Source: Trichoplax adhaerens
Lineage: Eukaryota > Placozoa > Uniplacotomia > Trichoplacea > Trichoplacidae
NCBI RefSeq assembly: GCF_000150275.1
Contig: NW_002060952.1
Span: forward strand, 1,799,737-1,863,736
Direction of reading: 5' to 3'
DNA length: 64,000 nt
Shown here piece after piece: positions 60,097 through 64,000 of the stretch. Every line of letters starts with the position of its first letter. Positions within the stretch are counted from its first letter, which is position 1. Made by a program: the position numbers and the translations under genes. The notes beneath the pieces are model-generated. The model did no database searches, was not told the origin of the DNA, and worked only from the letters and a program-made list of their open reading frames with translations.

Positions 60097-63000
60097 TCCA
60101 AGAAGGATAAGACCGTTTCTAGCAGCATTTGTTTGCGATTACATTCTTATTGAATTATTATCGTGGAAGAGATCACAATCGAATTCTTAATATTTTAACG
60201 ATGATAGTTATTTGAATTCATTCACTATTTTTTTCCTTTAGTAACGTACAATTTCAATGGCTGCTACACTCTAGACTGGATTTCTATGTAAGAGACTATG
60301 CATTCCATTCCTCCATCTTGGATAAATATAAGACTGATAGCCAACTGCACTTACAATTTATACTAATCTAAATGATGGTAAATCATTGTTGAAAACCACA
60401 TTTTTATTCGTATTCATGACACTATATCGTGCATCAAAATTTATTAAAGCGATTTTTCTATTAAGTTACCTAGAACAAATATCAAGAACAAAATAATCTT
60501 GACTAGCTGTTCCAGAGGCATTAGTATTTATCGCAATCGGTATTTTGGGTAATCATCACTATTGAAATTACTTTATCATCCTTATGATTAATTAATGATT
60601 TCAATTTTCGGAAGAGAAAAATTACCGTCATTGGAAAGAACGAATATAAATTGTACTTTTATACCATATATCGTAACATGCAGTTTCTATGTAAGTAAAA
60701 TGATATCATTTAATACTGACAAAATTAATGGACATGCCTGGCATTCACATAATACAGTACTTTACACTGAAATGTTTCGCATGCTATATCGCCAATTCTT
60801 ATAACTCAATTAGAAAATTAATTTTATTTTTATTAATTAATCATTGCTCGTTATATAAATGACTTTATCCTATACAGTCTTTTAATTCTGCTTCAGTATA
60901 AATTAGTCATTTCAATTCTTTGACCAACGTCAATCTTCTCTGGTTAGCACTACTTTTGATTTAATTCATAAAATGTAATTGTAATCCAATTTTGGAGAAA
61001 AATAAACTGAAAACTTCCCTCTTACCTAATGAAAAAGAAAACTTGTTATGATTAAACTTATCAGCAAAAACAATCTAAAGATTTCCTCTCTTTGCATTAA
61101 TATTCAAACTTTGAAAAGAATTTGGCATTGTAAATCAAGACTTATCATTCCTTATAGCACCGTTATGACACTTTCGTCTCACTCGCAATGGGATTATAAA
61201 ATTTTCCATTCCCTACTGCAAATGATTAAATATCATGTTCGTTTTAGTTTGTTTCAGCATTTAATTGAGCCGGCTAGTGGGTTGTTTTCTCTAGTTGTGC
61301 AAATAACTTAATGTAAATTTGTTTATATAACCGTTAATAATTTGCTTTATACATTATGATTGTAAAATCGACTACCAACGAAAAGTTCATTAAACAAATA
61401 CATTTTGATAGTTTTGGGCGAAGAAAATAGAATTAATTAGGTGTACAGCGTATTTGATATTTGCAAGTGGCTCCATTATACAATGACTTTGCTCGAAGCT
61501 CAGTTTAGTCTGTATGTAAATGTTTAATATTATTTAATTAAACAGTAAGCTCTTCAAGTTTTCAATAGTTCAAGTAGGAATTAAATAATTCAACCACTTT
61601 ATTATTTTTTGCCTTCTACAACACCATGGTCAAGAATCCACTTAGTAGAAGGAAAATAAGGATATAATAGCTAATCCTCTTTGCTCACGTCATAAAATAA
61701 TCATGAAATTAAAGGTCTTTACATCAGAATAATATTTTTTTAGAATCACAGAACTCGTGTAGCATGTTGACGATAAATTTTAATTTATCAACATTTTTCT
61801 AAATTTACTTAACCTTATTCAATATCAGAATACAGACTATAAAATTAGAAAGGGTTATTAGATTTGGGTAATTATGGTACTGTTGATAGGGTGCAGTTGA
61901 AAAAAAGTAAACGTAAAATCTGGCAACTGTGACGAGGCAGCCAATCATCCGCCCACTCTTTACTTTCATAGTACTATAGAATAAGGCTATGCCATGGCCT
62001 AATGCACAAATTGCACTATTTAATACATAAATGGTAAATAATTATACGTAATTTAATTCAATAATAAAATACTAAAACGTATACTATACTATTAGTACCT
62101 ATATTAACTGAAAGCATTAATACGGTGGATTCATTTCCGCTAATTTTAATTGATAAACAAATAATGCAAATTCAAAAGCAGTAATTTCAAATCATTTACG
62201 TAACTTGTTTTTGCGAAAATCTTTACGAACGGTTTTTTAATACTACCGGGATCAATTATATTTCAATGTCTAACTGCTACGTATTGACAAAAATATCCGA
62301 TACCTTAGTTTGCAACCATACAAAACTTGTAGTCATTAACTTTAAAGTAGGAGAATCAACTTCCATGAATTATATCAGTAAGAATTAACCGCTGATAACA
62401 AGATAGGAAAATGACTCAATGGAGCTTATTTTATTTACATTTTCATAGTTGTCAGTTTCATTTCCTATATATCTACTAGTACAGAATATATATTCGCATA
62501 AGCTAAGCCTGTAGGCTACAAGATTAAAACTTCTATCCTTAAAAGTACAATGCATTGTTTGAACAACCTGGAATACATAGCCGATATGATTATATTATGT
62601 ATATGATTAATTAACGGGACAGTAACGAAAACAAACGTTCAAATGATCATTTAAGAGCAATAATTTGTTACCAAAGGACAATTAACCTTACAAAGTAAGG
62701 CTACTTATGAAGCAAATTAACATTAGTTAGTTTAAATAGATCCTCTCAAGGATAGTAGAATGAAGGAAGGCAGGCTTCCTAATAATTAATTTGTTTCTTT
62801 GCTATGCAATTGGTGATACGCAAAAGGTACTACGCTTCCAACATAATGATTGATGCATACCGGTAATAGATATTTTCTACATAAAAGCGAATCACTGCGA
62901 TTGTTTTTATTTCATGAGATATAGCAGAAAAATGATTGCACCAAAAGGAACTAAATTATACTTTAATTGACTTTAAATGGATGATTCACCAATTTTATTT

Positions 63001-64000
63001 AAAGCATCTCTAATTTGAAACAGAGAATAGTTTCATGATAATGAAATTATTTTGAACGGAAAGATAGCTTTAATTAGAACTTACCCCCTATTAAGAGTTA
63101 TTATTTCTCAATAATTTTAATACGAAGCATTTAAGGTTATCTTAATTGTCAGTAAATAGATTAATCTAATTGAAATAATAAGTGATTATACGAATACTAT
63201 TTTAATTTTATACAGGTGCTATGTTAGCAATAAATGATACATCCCACTGTGATATAAATAATAGCCAATAACTATAAGCTTGATTGATAGACAATAGATA
63301 AAGTTACTGGCGGCCTTTCAGTATGTTGGCTAACAATAATGCCAACCAACAAAGTCACTCTATCACAATCTGTGAACAATTGAAAACTTGATCGCATTTA
63401 TTTAATGATAGCGCTATCTAGTCATCTTATTTCTCTTTTATCTGTCAAATAGACTTTTCCAGTAAAATTTGATTATGCTGTATATAATAGATTATTAACC
63501 ATAATGAATGGTAACTTTATTACTATACAAATCTATTATTCCAAGGTTAGTATGCCCTTAACCCGTAATTATATGATTTAATTTTAAGCAAGTTCTTATT
63601 CTTTTAAACTTATCATCCTTCCATCAGCAAGCTAAAAATGAACAATGTGAACTAAAATTAAAACCGGTTCCTATCACAATAAATGCTGTAATTAAGAACG
63701 TAATATTTTCTAAACCCATCAGCAGGATGCCAATGGTTTATTTCATTAATATTAGTTATACATAAACAAACTTTCATAATTTCTTTTACAATTCACTACC
63801 AGCTGCTGATTTAACTTCGTACTTACTCTTTATCTCTAACAGCTGTTACAGACACAAATTTACTGCAAAATGATGCATTGAGGTTAATTATAGGCTAAAT
63901 TATGCAACTATGTGTTTGTAGACTTCGATATCATGTCCGTTTACGAATCAAGAATGAACGTTTAAAGGTGAAAAGAATTCTGAATTTCATATTTTAAGAT
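60097..64000. other. Downstream flank of the GPCR cluster, nothing recognised
   Basis: AT-rich. The frames at 60595-60804 and 61048-61311 have no recognisable motif or signal peptide and look like chance. No RNA gene, no sizeable repeat and no further GPCR was seen up to the window edge. Confidence 0.5.

Noticed and set aside
61048-61311. 87-codon frame downstream of GPCR 5
   Set aside because: No recognisable motif, no signal peptide and no splice context; treated as chance.

Overview
The window looks like nuclear DNA of an early-branching animal, most probably a placozoan (Trichoplax/Hoilungia type). This is inference from gene content, not a database match. The DNA is strongly AT-rich. 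Genes use the standard code and are split by short GT..AG introns. The recognisable genes are metazoan or eukaryotic: a membrane guanylate cyclase, the ER glucosyltransferase ALG6, a giant TPR-repeat protein and five intronless class A G-protein-coupled receptors. There are no bacterial operons, CRISPR arrays or prophage genes.

Layout. 1-3762: no gene recognised; one small tandem duplication. 3763-9627 (+): a receptor-type guanylate cyclase in at least 20 exons, rebuilt here from splice sites whose phases all agree. 10281-13685: a ~1 kb segment covering the 3' end and downstream flank of ALG6 is present twice. 13644-16930 (-): a complete ALG6 gene in 11 exons (494 codons). 17001-18262: palindromic GTAC-rich DNA and a satellite array with alternating 114/60-bp spacing. 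19014-22733 (+): a single-exon gene of about 27 TPR units with a 126-bp period, followed by decayed TPR units and other broken coding pieces. 28591-60096: five paralogous class A GPCR genes, all on the + strand, 6-9 kb apart. 60097-64000: nothing recognised.

Functional picture. The cyclase makes cGMP; its metal-binding and GTP-selecting residues are intact and its kinase-like domain is a pseudokinase. ALG6 is housekeeping N-glycosylation. The GPCR cluster is a local gene-family expansion. All five proteins lack the usual Asp at position 2.50 and Trp at 6.48, while keeping DRY/DRF and (four of five) NPxxY. That shared departure is the most interesting protein-level signal. At DNA level the most striking signals are two almost identical 147-148-bp elements in opposite orientation 15 kb apart, a 38-bp near-perfect palindrome with a third half-copy beside it, and a 21-bp perfect hairpin.

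Limits: no searches were run. The N-terminus of the cyclase and any 5' UTR exons of the GPCRs are not resolved. Exon borders are by eye and supported by phase and family alignment.
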